A stretch of DNA of 64,000 nucleotides from Misgurnus anguillicaudatus. Taxonomy: Eukaryota; Chordata; Actinopteri; Cypriniformes; Cobitidae. The DNA is taken from NCBI RefSeq assembly GCF_027580225.2, contig NC_073354.2, positions 21,969,001 through 22,033,000 on the forward strand. The letters run 5' to 3'. The notes below the pieces were generated by a model. That model searched no databases. It had not been told where the DNA came from and worked only from the letters and a program-made list of their open reading frames with translations. Each line of letters starts with the position of its first letter. Position 1 is the stretch's first letter. Position numbers and translations under genes: made by a program. Shown here in pieces: positions 11,829 through 24,000 of the stretch.

Positions 11829-12277
11829 ATTAAAGGAAAACACCACCGTTTTTCAATATTTTACTATGTTCTTACCCCAACTTAGATGAATTAATACTTA
11901 CCTATCTATTTTCAATGCATGCACTTTTAATCTTTGTAGCCTACAGTGCTTCTTGAATGTGTTAGCATTTAACCTAGCCCCATTCATTCCTATGGCTCCA
12001 AACAAAAGTTTTATTTTGTGCCACCATACTTACTCGTGTAACTACTCATGTAACAGTCTTTAAATAGGGAAAACATGGAAGTATTTGGTGGCTTCTAAAT
12101 TCATCCCTGTTTGAAGCCATAGAAATGAGTGGGGCAAGGCTAAATGCTAACACATTCACGAGGCACTGTATTGAAACAGTGCACGCATTGAAAAAAGATA
12201 TATGGTATGTATTAATTTGTCTAAGTTGAGGTAAGAACATAGTAAAATATTGAAAAACGATGGCGTTTTCCTTTAAA
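11829..12277. mobile_element. Foldback MITE, about 450 bp
   Basis: Both ends carry TTAAAGGAAAAC-type inverted repeats, and the two halves are extended inverted copies of each other (for example 'tttttcaatattttactatg' and its complement). It has no coding capacity and abuts the next MITE. Confidence 0.7.
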
Positions 12278-13017
12278 GTCCCACTGAAGTGCCTTCGAAT
12301 GTGCACTACATAGTATGAATATGGATAGTATGAATGAATTCGGACGTACTATATCCGCCACGTTTGATACATCACGTGACATACGTCATCAAAACAAGTC
12401 GTTAACTGGAATGACTTTAATCAAGTGCAATTTAAACACAAGGGACAGCTGTTTAATATATTTATTTATATTTATTTACATTTATTTACGTTACCGCTTT
12501 CATGTAATTTTGAATGAAACACACAAAGTGTCCATCGAATGAACAGCTCGGATCGGCTTTTTGCCTACTGTTTTTCAAATAATATGAATTCGGACATACT
12601 ATTTGCCTCGCCGGCTGCTTTTCGCACACTATATAGTATAAAAGTAGGCTGTTTTGAACGCGCCGAAAACTCAGAACAGAACTATAGAGAAGCCCCTCCC
12701 CCTCTTTTAAAACAACCAATAGTGTTTCATTTATGACACAGTCCAGCAAAGACATAGTGTAACAAAACGTAAAGGGCGGGACGCTTCAGCATCTAAAGAG
12801 CGTTTGATCGGACAGGAAATTTAATGAGAAGCTGAAGTGTAGGATGATGTCATAAAAATTCTAGACTTTTTTAGCGCACATTTTAAATGCTTGTATCTTC
12901 TTGTATAAGAATTTTGTCAGTGTCTTGGACAACACCGGTTTAAATTTATTCTTTAGCCTAACGTATAAATACTAAAAGGAGAAAAGTTAAATTTTAATTT
13001 CATGTGGGCTTTAAAGG
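12271..13017. mobile_element. MITE, about 745 bp, with CTTTAAAG-type ends
   Basis: The left end reads CTTTAAAGTCCCACTG and the right end, inverted, reads CTTTAAAGCCCACATG. The interior shows no surviving transposase. It shares its terminal TTTAAAG with both neighbouring MITEs, which suggests serial insertion at the same motif. Confidence 0.5.
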
Positions 13018-13397
13018 TGCAGTGTGTAAATTTTTGCGGCATCTAGTGGTGAGGTTGCAAATTGCAACCAACAGCTCAGTTCACAGCTCACCCCTTGCTT
13101 TTGAAATGCATAGAGAAGCTACGGTAGCCGACACAGAACAAACATGTCATCATTGGAGACAACTTAATAAAAAAGTTTGTCCGTTAAGAGCTTCTGTAGA
13201 AACATGGCGGCACAAAATGGCGGCTTCCATGTAAGGGGACCCTCGGTGTATGTAGATAAAAATGTCGCATTCTAAGGTAATAAAAACATGATGGTGCATT
13301 ATGAAAGGTCTTTATACACCCCTGATAATATAGTTTTGTATATTATTTTGCATTTCTGTCAAGAGAGCCTTCTAAAAATTACACACTGCACCCTTAA
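13010..13397. mobile_element. MITE, about 390 bp, with GGTGCAGTGTGTAA ends
   Basis: The left end TTAAAGGTGCAGTGTGTAA is matched by its inverted copy at the right end, followed by TTAA. There is no coding capacity. Confidence 0.7.
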
Positions 13398-13599
13398 CCT
13401 TAACAGACGCACCTTACACTCTTAATAAGAAATGCTGGGTTCTTTTCAAAACAGCCTTGGCTCAAAAAGGGACATAACCCAGCTGATGGTTTAAATTAAT
13501 CCAGATTTATTTTATATTTCATGCAAAAAAGATTAAAAACAACAAAATTGTATGACTTGAAGAACTCTGTAAACATTATGCAAAATCTTGCAACTCCCA

Positions 13600-13605
13600 C
13601 AGAAC
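13600..13605. repeat. Left target-site duplication CAGAAC of the 15.75-kb transposon
   Basis: CAGAAC directly precedes the left terminal inverted repeat, and the same six bases directly follow the right one (29360-29365). Confidence 0.9.
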
Positions 13606-14216
13606 TATGGTGGACCACAAGAGTCATGCAAAATGCAATAACGAACTCCAATATTTAATAACTACCTGGACAATCAAAAATAGCAATTAATACATTTGTT
13701 TAAAAATTCATTTATTAATCTATAAATAAATAGACAAAGTTACAAAAAAAATCATTATGTAACATTTTATTAGGCAATAAAAAGTGAGATTATAAAAATA
13801 ATGTAGAAATGAAATATTAATACATTAATAAACAGTTCAAATCAATACAACAATCCACAAAAACAACACAAAACACCCAACAAGTCCATCATTCCAAATT
13901 GCACTTACAAATTCCCAATTAAACAATGGAACCTCAAAATGCACTTCAAAAGCGATCCAAAAAGAGAAATAAATAACTGGATTTATAAATTGAACTACAA
14001 ATACAGGTTTAAATTAGGCATTTAAAAGGGCATTTCCGTTTAACATTTCTGTTTTCATTTTCCCGATGGTTCTCCTTATTCTTTTCGCTACTCGATTTGC
14101 TTTTCGTTTTAGCTTCTCTATTTAGCTTTTCCGTGACTCTTTGGGTCCTTGCAAATGGTCAAATGAGAAATGCAAATTAACTATGGCCAGGTGGATGTAA
14201 CAAGCTCGCTGATTGG
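13606..14216 (+). repeat. Left terminal inverted repeat (611 bp)
   Basis: Aligned against the inverted right end. The outer 227 bp differ at 5 bases plus one indel, and the inner 258 bp at 5 bases. The middle 13833-13958 differs at 22 bases plus one indel, every substitution being C here and T in the inverted right end. The inner edge carries inverted CCAAT boxes (ATTGG) near 14211-14224, just upstream of the transposase ATG. Confidence 0.93.
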
Positions 14217-14280
14217 CTCTGATTGTACGTCATGCGTAGATTGATCTCGGATGAGGACCTGAGAAAGACGGTAACTTAAA

Positions 14281-17200
14281 ATGGAGGAAACGTGGACCAA
14301 CACTATAAATGCTGTAATTTCTTTGGCTAACTATGTGGAGAGTAACATTAATGATCTAGTGAACTATGATTATGCGTTGACGACATTGCTTAATCTTAGA
14401 AGAAACCTGGAAGCATCCAGTCGGCATGTTGAGGACACGGTATGGACTAAGTTTAATGACGTGGAGCGTTTAATTCGCATTGGTAATGTCTCAGAGTTTC
14501 AGCCCAGTATTGACATACCACAAGACCAACTACAAATGCAAATCTCACTTGGCATCCCTCGCAGTGAGATGGCAAAACGTTTTGGTGTGTCTTTGAAAAC
14601 ACTTAATCGCAGGATTACACGATGGGGGTTAAGGTAAGATAGCTGCTATGGATGATGACATACAGACACATAACGATATAAAGTTGTTTTTAATAGCTTT
14701 ACTTTTTGTGTACACAGACGAGTGGACTTGAACAAAAGTGTTAGTGACGCTGAGTTAGACGTGATCGTGTCTGACATTCATCGCAATTTCCCCAGCGCTG
14801 GCTACAAGCTGATACTAGGTCACTTGAGGTCAAAGCAACTTTTTGTCAAACGTAAGAACTTGATTTATTTGTACACTGTTATTGAACACTTTAAACAGAA
14901 TAATACTTTCAACCAAAATACTGGCCTTATGAAAATTGTGGGCAGACATTTGTTTATTATCAAACGGTTAAGTTCCGGGGCTCATACTGGTTGAGTCTTG
15001 TTTTAGGCTGTTGTAAAAGAGCTTATTGCTTTTATTAAATGTAACAATTAATGTCTTACAAGATCATGTGTTAATTATGCAATTACTCTATTTTAGGGAG
15101 CCGTGTACTGGCATCGTTAAGGCGAGTAGACGCTGAAGGAGTTCTGATGCGTAGGCTCTCACTACGCACCGTTAGACGAAGAGTGTACTCTGTACCAGCT
15201 CCAAATAGCCTGTGGCATGTTGACGGGAATCATAAGCTTATAAGGTAGGCCAAATCCGATGCTCTAAACTTCTGTTCACAATTGTCAGATAATGGGGGTT
15301 GTTTGGTGGGGGAATTATGTTGATAATGGTCTCACTCAGATCATTATATTTTCTTGGAGAAATTGTCTTACCCCTTTTTGTATTTGTTGTTAAGAGCTGA
15401 TTAGTAATCCAGTTTACACTTTAACACTAGTAGAATTTGTATGCAGTGGATGCACCGTGAGTTTATGATCTTGTTTTCATTGTGTTTGTGTGTGTTATGG
15501 TAGAGAAATTTTGAGTGTTTTATCTTACAGATTAGTATAAATGTTTTATATGGTATGCTTTTAATGGGTTTTTTGGTTAAGGTCTACATGAATTAAGTTT
15601 TAAGTTGTCTCTCTGTTGCTTGCATATGAATGTGTTGTTCCACAGCTGGGCCTGGAGGAGATGAGGGTGTCCATGGTAAGGATAGCAAAATGGTTGTATG
15701 ATGTGTTAGAGAACAAAGACACTGTTTTTACCACCAGTGTGAGGATTTATGTATGTCTTGAAGGGTACAGAGATAAAGCCACAGCATCACCAAGTTGTTA
15801 TGAGAAGGAGCTAAGGGGCCTAAAGGCAGGAGTCTGCTGAGCATTGGGATAGTACAGAGTGAAAGAAAGGCAGGGCTACTGGACCACTATATAATATACT
15901 GAAAAACTCAGAACGGGGTCATTATCATTTTACCAGGTGTACACCCTATGACCAGTATTGTTTCAAGCTGTCGGACACAATTCTTTAATAAAATACTTTG
16001 AAGAGAATTTTACATCTCAACCGTCTCTGATTCTCCTGAAAAAATTCACGACAGTGTGTGTCTGTTAGAGCTGCTGTGCAGAGTGGCTTATATACATTAT
16101 CTCTTAATATTTGCAGATGGAGAATAGTTGTGCATGGTGGTGTTGATGGGTTTTCACGGCTCATTGTTTACCTGACTGCAGCAACAAACAACAGAGCCCA
16201 AACTGTTCTGGAAAGTTTCCTGTCAGCAGTGGACCAGTATGGCGTCCCCTCAAGAGTCAGATCAGATAAGGGAGGGGAAAACGTTCTGGTGGCACGCTTC
16301 ATGGTGACTAATTGTGGAATCAACAGGAACAGTCACATTGCAGGAAGAAGTGTACACAATCAAAGGTGATTGATACTCCAATTAAGTATCTGCTTAGTTT
16401 TAAAATTTGTATTACCGTCTCATTTTTAACTATTTCTTGTTAGTTACAAGCAATGCATCGACCTAATTTGAACTAAATTCAGCTTTTAAATTACATTATG
16501 AATTAGCACAGTTATAGCTTTTATTTGATGTAAACAATTGTGTGAGTTTAGACATTAATAAATTATTTGGACAACTGTAAATGGACCAAATGGCTGTAAT
16601 AGTGATACTTGTAAATAGTTCCTGGACTAACAACTATTAATAAAATACTGACATTTTATTACTTGTTCTAATGCCCTTTCCCAAAGTAAACAAAGACTTA
16701 AGACTATTTAACCTACTACCTATACTGTAGCTTCTAACATTTGTTTTGATTAAATTTTCTAATTTAACACAGTGACTGCATTTATCTATTACATTGCATG
16801 TAAATATAAAATAAAATTAACTGTTAATTTTAACTTTTAAAGTGTTGTTATATGTAACAACTGACACTTGATCTTATTTTTTTTTTAGGATCGAGCGACT
16901 GTGGAGAGATGTTTTTGAAAATGTCCTTGATCTATTCTACAGCACTTTCCTTCGTCTGGAAGCTGAGGGGTGGCTTAATCCAGACAAGGAGACAGACCTC
17001 TATGCTTTACATAGATGTTACATGCCACACATCCAGTCACATCTGCAACAATTTCAGAGAGCATGGAACAACCATTCCTTAAGATCTGCAAGAAACCAGT
17101 CCCCTCTTCAGCTGTGGTCAAGCAAAGAAAGAGATAGACACACACTACACATTTCTCAGGTATTTAATCAATATGGAACCAGTCTTGCATATAATGTATC

Positions 17201-17425
17201 TGACTGTTACACCTGATAAACAAAATTAAATTACAGACAGATGATGACAACAGATGGTGGAGAGGCCCACAACGACCTTCAGTTCAAATTCCTGAGCTAC
17301 ACCTTCCCAGAGACCTGTCTGTGGTAGAACTTTCCACACTGCCAAATCCAACTGTACCATTGGCAGAGATGCTACCAGTGTACATTGAGACTGTACGGAT
17401 TCTTCGAGAAATGCTGGATCATTAA
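14281..17425 (+). CDS. DDE integrase-type transposase, 6 exons, 447 aa
   Basis: Exons 14281-14633, 14718-14851, 15097-15244, 16117-16365, 16889-17159 and 17237-17425 join in phase to 447 aa with no internal stop. Residues about 80-118 form a helix-turn-helix-like region ([22 protein letters not shown]), expected to bind the element's ends. The catalytic core follows: Asp205 in WHVDGNHK, Asp262 in RSDKGGEN and Glu297 in RIERLW, a D-D-34-E spacing like retroviral and IS3 integrases. After the core comes a W/F-rich stretch (LWRDVFENV, then RAWNNH). Introns interrupt just after the first Asp block and just before the catalytic Glu. The ATG lies 65 bp inside the left terminal repeat, so that repeat is the likely promoter. 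The family resembles the 'integrase core domain' proteins scattered in fish genomes. Confidence 0.9.
15245..16116. other. Intron 3 of the transposase gene
   Basis: 872 bp between GT at 15245 and AG at 16116. It holds a chance open frame (15616-15840) with no recognisable domain and is otherwise AT-rich. Confidence 0.75.
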
Positions 17426-17468
17426 AGAACGGATGAACATTGACTGTATATATAACTGATGTATCAAA

Positions 17469-17800
17469 TAGCAAAGACGATCAATTTAATGTTGAAGGGA
17501 TGGTTTGCCCAAGAATGAAAATTGTGTTATTTACTTACACTCATGTTGTTACAAAGCTGTACACATTTTTGTTCTGATGGACACAAGGGAAGACATTTTG
17601 AGAAATGTTTGTGGAACCTTTTTTCTACTATTGAAGTGAATGGGGTTCACAAATGGTTTGGTTACAAACATTTCACAAAATATCCTCCCTCCTGTTCATC
17701 AGAACAAAGAAATGTATACATATTTGAAGGCGAGTAAGTGACACAATTTTCATTTTTGGGTGAACCATCCCTTTAACATTAAATTGATTATCTTTGCTAT
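17469..17800. mobile_element. MITE between the two convergent transposon genes
   Basis: The two halves are inverted copies: the left begins AGCAAAGACGATCAATTTAA and the right ends with its near-complement at 17776-17800. The inner part carries the 'gggatggttcaccca' terminus common in cyprinid genomes. The inverted homology extends about 25 bp beyond that usual terminus. The MITE occupies most of the 610 bp between the two stop codons. Confidence 0.75.
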
Positions 17801-18034
17801 CAGAGAACCACTGTTTATAAGAGTGGTCTGTTGTAATAACAATAAAACAATAGGGCCTGAGCACTGAGGTGCTAGGACCCTAACAACATGTTTTTGTTTC
17901 AAAACTTATTTAAAAGCTTAAATTCAACAAAACTCAGTTCTGATTTAAAAGCTTAATTTTAACATGTTGAATAGTGCACTATAAAACTTCTAAAATGAGC
18001 TATAAATAAAGTGCACAATGAACCTGGTACATTT

Positions 18035-21000
18035 TTAAACTAATCCAAATGTTGGTGCCCAAAGCACAGCATTGCACATTTGTGCTTTAAAAGAATCATA
18101 GTCTTTGTGAACCGGTAATTTTAGAACAAGGACACACGTATTTGCTTCAGGAAATATTTTGCCAAGTTCTTCTGGAAAGACTTCAATTGTGGGCTGAGGG
18201 AAAAAACCGCAGGGAGGTATCGTGGAAGCCCCAGATGCGAACTCGAGCACATTCTCCAAAGTTAGTGGCGCACATTCTCCTTCTAAAAAAAAAGTCTTCG
18301 TTTATTTTAAATACCCAACAATAATGTTTATGTAACTTGAACAAGGTGTTTTATACTTAATGTAGGGCACTTGATAGTTACACATTCCAATAACAGTCTG
18401 AACTACATTAAGTTTTCACAATACATCTTAAAGTCATTTTTAAGTGTAGAAAGGTATGTATTGTATTTTAGGGATAAGACTAAACATTTGGCACAAAAGT
18501 TCACAGCAGCTGTACAAAGCAAAGAAAAAAAATTCATATTGCATGTAACAAAACAGACTTAAATTATTGTACCTTCAACATCAATTAGCCAGTCTCGCCA
18601 GTAGCATACAGTCTGGTTTTCTAGCTCTCTTTTGTGTGTCCCTGATTCTGAAAAGCTGACTTGGAAAAGTGTTGAGAGGTCGCTAGCCTTCAAAGGCCTC
18701 ACATCCTTCACAAACATGCTATGGAACAGATCTGGGTGTGCTCTCATCTCTTTGAGGAGTCCAAGTGTGGTGAAGCCCTCCACAAACCTGCATAAAAAGG
18801 CATTCAAAAAATTCCCAAATTACCATCTACAAATAGGTAATTGACTTTAAGGCCTTAATGATTTGTTTCCACAAAATGTACCGAATGATATATTTGAGCA
18901 CATAGCAGTAATTTAATTAATGTGTGCGTGTTAAACAAATACTTACTGTTGCAATGCAACATTTAATCTGCCCTCAACAAAGAAATTGACAGCAGATTGC
19001 ACAAGTGCATCCCTCTGCTTCAGTGTTGTGATGATTCTGCAAGACCCAACAATAGCCAGGCTGTCCTCTGCCTCCTCTATTGCAGCTTTTGCATCTTCAA
19101 CAGTTCTTGCTTCTTTAATCTAAAAACATTACAATCACTGTTTTAAATGTTGCATGAATTCGTATAAATTATTACTGACAGAGCAAGACTCACTTTTAGT
19201 AGTTTTTCTTTGAATGTGACATCACTCACTTCATCCAATGTTGCACGGGCAGTGGGTTTATCACACACCTGATTAAACAACCTCTCCGAGAAGAAATTTG
19301 GTGCCACACCTCCATGTATTGCACACACAGATATCATCCGTGCTATCTGTGTGTATAGTTTTCCTTCTAAGGCTGTGAAAAAAATAATCTTTATTTTCAT
19401 GACAAAACATGCAATGCTTAATGTGCTGAGAAATACGAGGAATCTTCCCAGTAAATATCTACTCCTACGTATAGGACTGTGTTAATGGCATTTTGTTACA
19501 TTTTTTTAAACAATTTAAAAATCATGTTTTTCGTGATCTCATTTTTAAAACATAAATAATACCTGCAAAATTATAGAGCTCAAAGTTCAATGACAAGCGA
19601 TTTTATTTAACAGAATTCGCTTTTCAAGGACTACAGAGAACGGCTGGTTTGGAATTCAGCCCTCTACTTCCCAATATAAGTGAATGACGTCAATATAAGA
19701 GTTTTTGATTAACCTCTGCCCACAGGACTATGCCAGTTACCAGCTAAACTAAGCTGCTGCTGAATCACACACTAAACCAGCTACACAATCAGAACTCAAT
19801 ACGCATTTCTGAAGGAGGGAATTCATAGAACAAGGAAGACATCAGCCCGTTTTTAGGACAGTGAAAACAAGGGTGTAGAGATTAGGGGTGGTCTATAAAT
19901 CGCCTGCGATTCTTATGCGCATCTCATCAGTAAAGCCGGTTTCATGATTGGTAGTAAATCACCATCACCTGCTTTCAGATGGAGCGGCATTTACTACACA
20001 GAGAACACGATTTTGCTGAGCTTCTCTGTGAAATACAGCTCAGTGTAGTAAATGCTGCTCCATCTGAAAGCAAGTGATGGTGATTTACTACCAATCATGA
20101 AACCGGCTTTACTGATGAGATACACATGAGAATCGCAGGCGATTTATCACCCACACCTAATAGAGATGAGTAACTGTGTGAAAAATACTGCATTTTTACA
20201 TACATGAAACATGAACACGTTATATTGTGCACCATAAACACAGTCAAAGCTTCAAAAACACAGGAAAAACAGGACCTTTAAACCACCTTTAGGGTGGTAT
20301 GTCAATTTTGTATTAGGTTTTCCTTACCTGCAAAAGAACTTTACTGTTCAACAACAATATAATCACATGAAGATAATACACAATGTAGATCAGTGGTGTC
20401 AAATCCGTTCCTGGAGATCTACTGTCCTGCAGAGTTCAGCTCCAACCCCAATCAGACACACCTGAACCTGGCAATCAGGCATTTAGGGCTCCCTAAAAAT
20501 TAGAGTCAGGTGTGTTGAAGCTGGGTTGGAACTAAAATATGCAGGAGGGTAGATCTCCAGGAACAGGGTTGGTCACCACTGATGTAGAACATACCTTGAC
20601 TATCGAGAGCCAGTGTCTTATCTGTCTCTGGTCCTTCAAATATGCTGGACTGATGAATGGCTTTCATAAGCAATCTTAAATACTCCCGAGTGGGTCCACC
20701 ACCATCTACTGAACCTTCGGATATTTGTTCACTGTCAACAAAAATGACATCCAATCTGGCCTCAGGATTAAACTTTCGCCGCTTAAAGGCCTGAACTGTA
20801 CTCTTTAGTATGTTATGGACGTTGCCAGTGTAGTCCCTGCATATGTTTATGTGATTGCTGGCCGGGCACGAAGTGTGATCAATCTTTTCCCCAAGTCTGT
20901 TCAAGATAGTTTTAAGGTCAGTCCTGTACAGTAATGAAAAAAACAAGAGGTAAAATGACTGCTATTTGCAACTGTCAGCAAATCTCATGAAAAGTCCAAG

Positions 21001-24000
21001 GTTAGCTTTAGTTAATGGAAAATCATATTTCAACAGAGTTTAATGAGGACCAGTTTATTTAACATCAGTTAATACCACCATGTAGAAGTTTTATTTTAAA
21101 GGAACAGTATGTAGGATTGTGGCCAAAACTGGTATTGCAATCACAAAACTTGTGGCCAAAACTGGTACTGCAATCACACAACTGGTGGCCAATATACAAA
21201 ATGACAACATAAACATCAGTTGAGGGCTGCAACTCCACTTTTTAAATGACAATATCCTGGCCAGACCACTGTTGTGAGTGATATAAGTATTTGAAATCAA
21301 GGCTTTGAACCTGTTCATGGAACGAAAACGAAAACCAGAAACTTTTGATGTTTTGCAAGGAACAGAAACTAAACCAGAAACTTTCCAAAAATATATGTTC
21401 CGGAACAGAACCGTTAATTGAAAATAATGGTAAATGGTAATACCGTTATTTTTCCGTTCTTTGATAAGATTTCTGTGCAATATGACTCGGTGAAGTTCAC
21501 TTCCGGTCGTCGTTGACTCATCAGAGAAATGGGAAGCTTGCCACCAGCAAGTAGCCCACTAAAGCCCAAGTCTTTAATGCTCAATCATAAGAGGTAGGCT
21601 ACCAAGTATCTCAAGATGTTTGTTTTTTTAATACTAATTAGTGGTGTAACAGTTGATCCATGATCCTTACAGATCACTACCCATGGTTCTGCTTGTTTGC
21701 GATTCGCGGATTAATACACAAATTTAAATAGGTTGAAAGTTGATTATTTGCATGTATTTCAAAGGCTTGCAAATGTTAACACTTAAGTGATTTTAAACAA
21801 TTTAACCGCAAAAAGGTGCTAAAGTGGAAAATGTTCTGTACGCACATGCGTTTGAATGTGTCTGGTCTTACTCCAATCATATGGAATTATCCCTATGCCC
21901 TTCAAAGATCAGAACTCTTGATGTATAAAATACATTTGGCGAATAAAGCACTGAAGAACACCGTAATTTTCACTTTATGTGGAGCAACTGTTTTTGCCGC
22001 ATCTTCTTCCCGAAGCGCTGTTTGGAATTTGTCCTCTGTCTGTGTGTGTGCGCATGTTTAAGTGCACTCAACAAATGTAGGCATGTCAGAATAACAGTTA
22101 TGCCGCTTACATAATGTAGCCTTTTTTAATGTTTGATGACACTTAAGGAAAATTATGTAGACTTATAATTAAAGTTTAATGTCCTAATGATCAGCCTACT
22201 TATTTGTATGTCCCACAGCTGACATGGAACGTTATTAACCGGTTCAGGAACTTTATTTTTTTGTTCTAACCGGTTCAGGAATGTCAACTTTAGGGGTGAA
22301 CCGAAAACCGGAAACGTTAAAATACTGTTTCTGTTGGGAACTAACCAATTGGGAAAAAATTCTGGTTCAAAGCCCTGTTTGAAATGAAAATGATTTCTTA
22401 ATGTCTGGTGACATATCAGGGCCATATTATGATTAATTAATATACATTTCTTACATACGGTTCCTTTAAATAAGTTTTATTTACACTGTGTGTCAAGACA
22501 AAAAACAGGGGATATTATAACGGAGGAATAATCTTTAAAAGATATGTTACTAAAAACATTTGCAAAACAACATACCCTTCATGAAAGAATGAGCTGTCCG
22601 TCTCTGGTAAAAAAGTAGGTGATGATGGCAAAGAAAAAGAAGTTGCTGGCATTGGAAGGAACTGGTTGCTGACACTGGGAGATTCAGCTTGATTGTTGGA
22701 ATCAAGTGCTGGGACAAACTGCAATAAATTAAAAACAAGAGTATTGGCGTACCTAATTTTCCAAAACCGAAAGTTACATTACATTATTCGAGTAAGCGTA
22801 TGTTGGTATAAAGTTATTTACTCTGGTAGAATTAACTACCATATTGTCCCGAATATAAGACAACTTTTTATTTTGGAAATGCCTTTCAATAAACAATGGC
22901 ATCTTACATTCTAGCTTTAGACTAGTGTTTCCCAATCCAGTCCTACATGGCACCCTTCCCAGAGTATTTAAAGGTGCTCTAAGCAAATTCACGCGTTTTA
23001 GACCATAAAATTTTTTTGTTACATACAGCAAACATCTCCTCACTATCTGCTTGCTGGGTGTCCGCTGATCAAACTGTAAAAAAAACGCGATCTCTGTAGA
23101 CAGCCCAGGCTCCACAAACTGCAATAAAAACAAAGTGGCCAAACCTACCACCAGAAACGATTATTAAGTGTTCCAGCCAACAAACGACAAGAAGGATTTG
23201 GGGGTGGGGGTTGGGCACGTTCATGAAAGCACGGAAGGGGGGGGGTTAGCTACGCTCCGTTTGTTTGAAAACAGTTCAAACATCAACAAAAAGTAACTTC
23301 ACACAGATTCCCTTAGAGCGCCTTTAAGATATCTCCATATATTAAACACCAGATTTAGTTCATCAGCTTGTTAGGGCGCACTCACATTATTCCAACCAAA
23401 CTGTGGAGCATGTTTGACCCCCAAATCTTGGTTCGTTTGACTAGTGTGATCATCGCGCCCTGGCCAGCTTGCAGAGGTGGGCACAGTGCTTCCCATTCCT
23501 GGTCCACGAGGCCCTCCTCCCAGAATGTTTTAGATGTCTCCTTATTTAAAACACCTGATTCAACTTATCAGCCTCCTTCCAAAATGGTAAACATGTCTCC
23601 CTAACAAGCTGATTAGTTAAATCAGGTGTGTTAAATAAGAAGGCATCTAAAACTTTCTGGAAGGGGGCCCTCGATGACCAGGATTGGGCAACACTGGGCT
23701 AGAGCACGGTTCACTTGGGCTCAGGCGCAGAACGCGCAGTGTGATCACAAATCGCGCCAGCGTTGTTCAAAAGGAGAGATGTCAATTGCACGACCACTCA
23801 GCTTTATTTGCCTTTGTAAAAACCTTCTGATGTAAGCAGCAGGGTTACATGAATGTCTAAGCTGCATACGTGACTGATCAATTAAACAATATGGCATGTG
23901 AGATGGCAGTGTGTCATCGCGCACCAAACCCCCCAGAATAAAAAAACAAAGACAGACTTTACATCACGATGGGTTCTGTTGTTAAGAGCGCTTTTCTTCA

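Noticed and set aside
15616..15840. 74-codon open frame inside the transposase gene
   Set aside because: It lies inside intron 3 and has no domain, no initiation context of note and no link to the exon frames.
21091..21480. 129-codon minus-strand frame
   Set aside because: It runs across the border of a MITE and the nested hAT element and contains the 32-bp tandem repeat, so it is a chance frame in mobile DNA.
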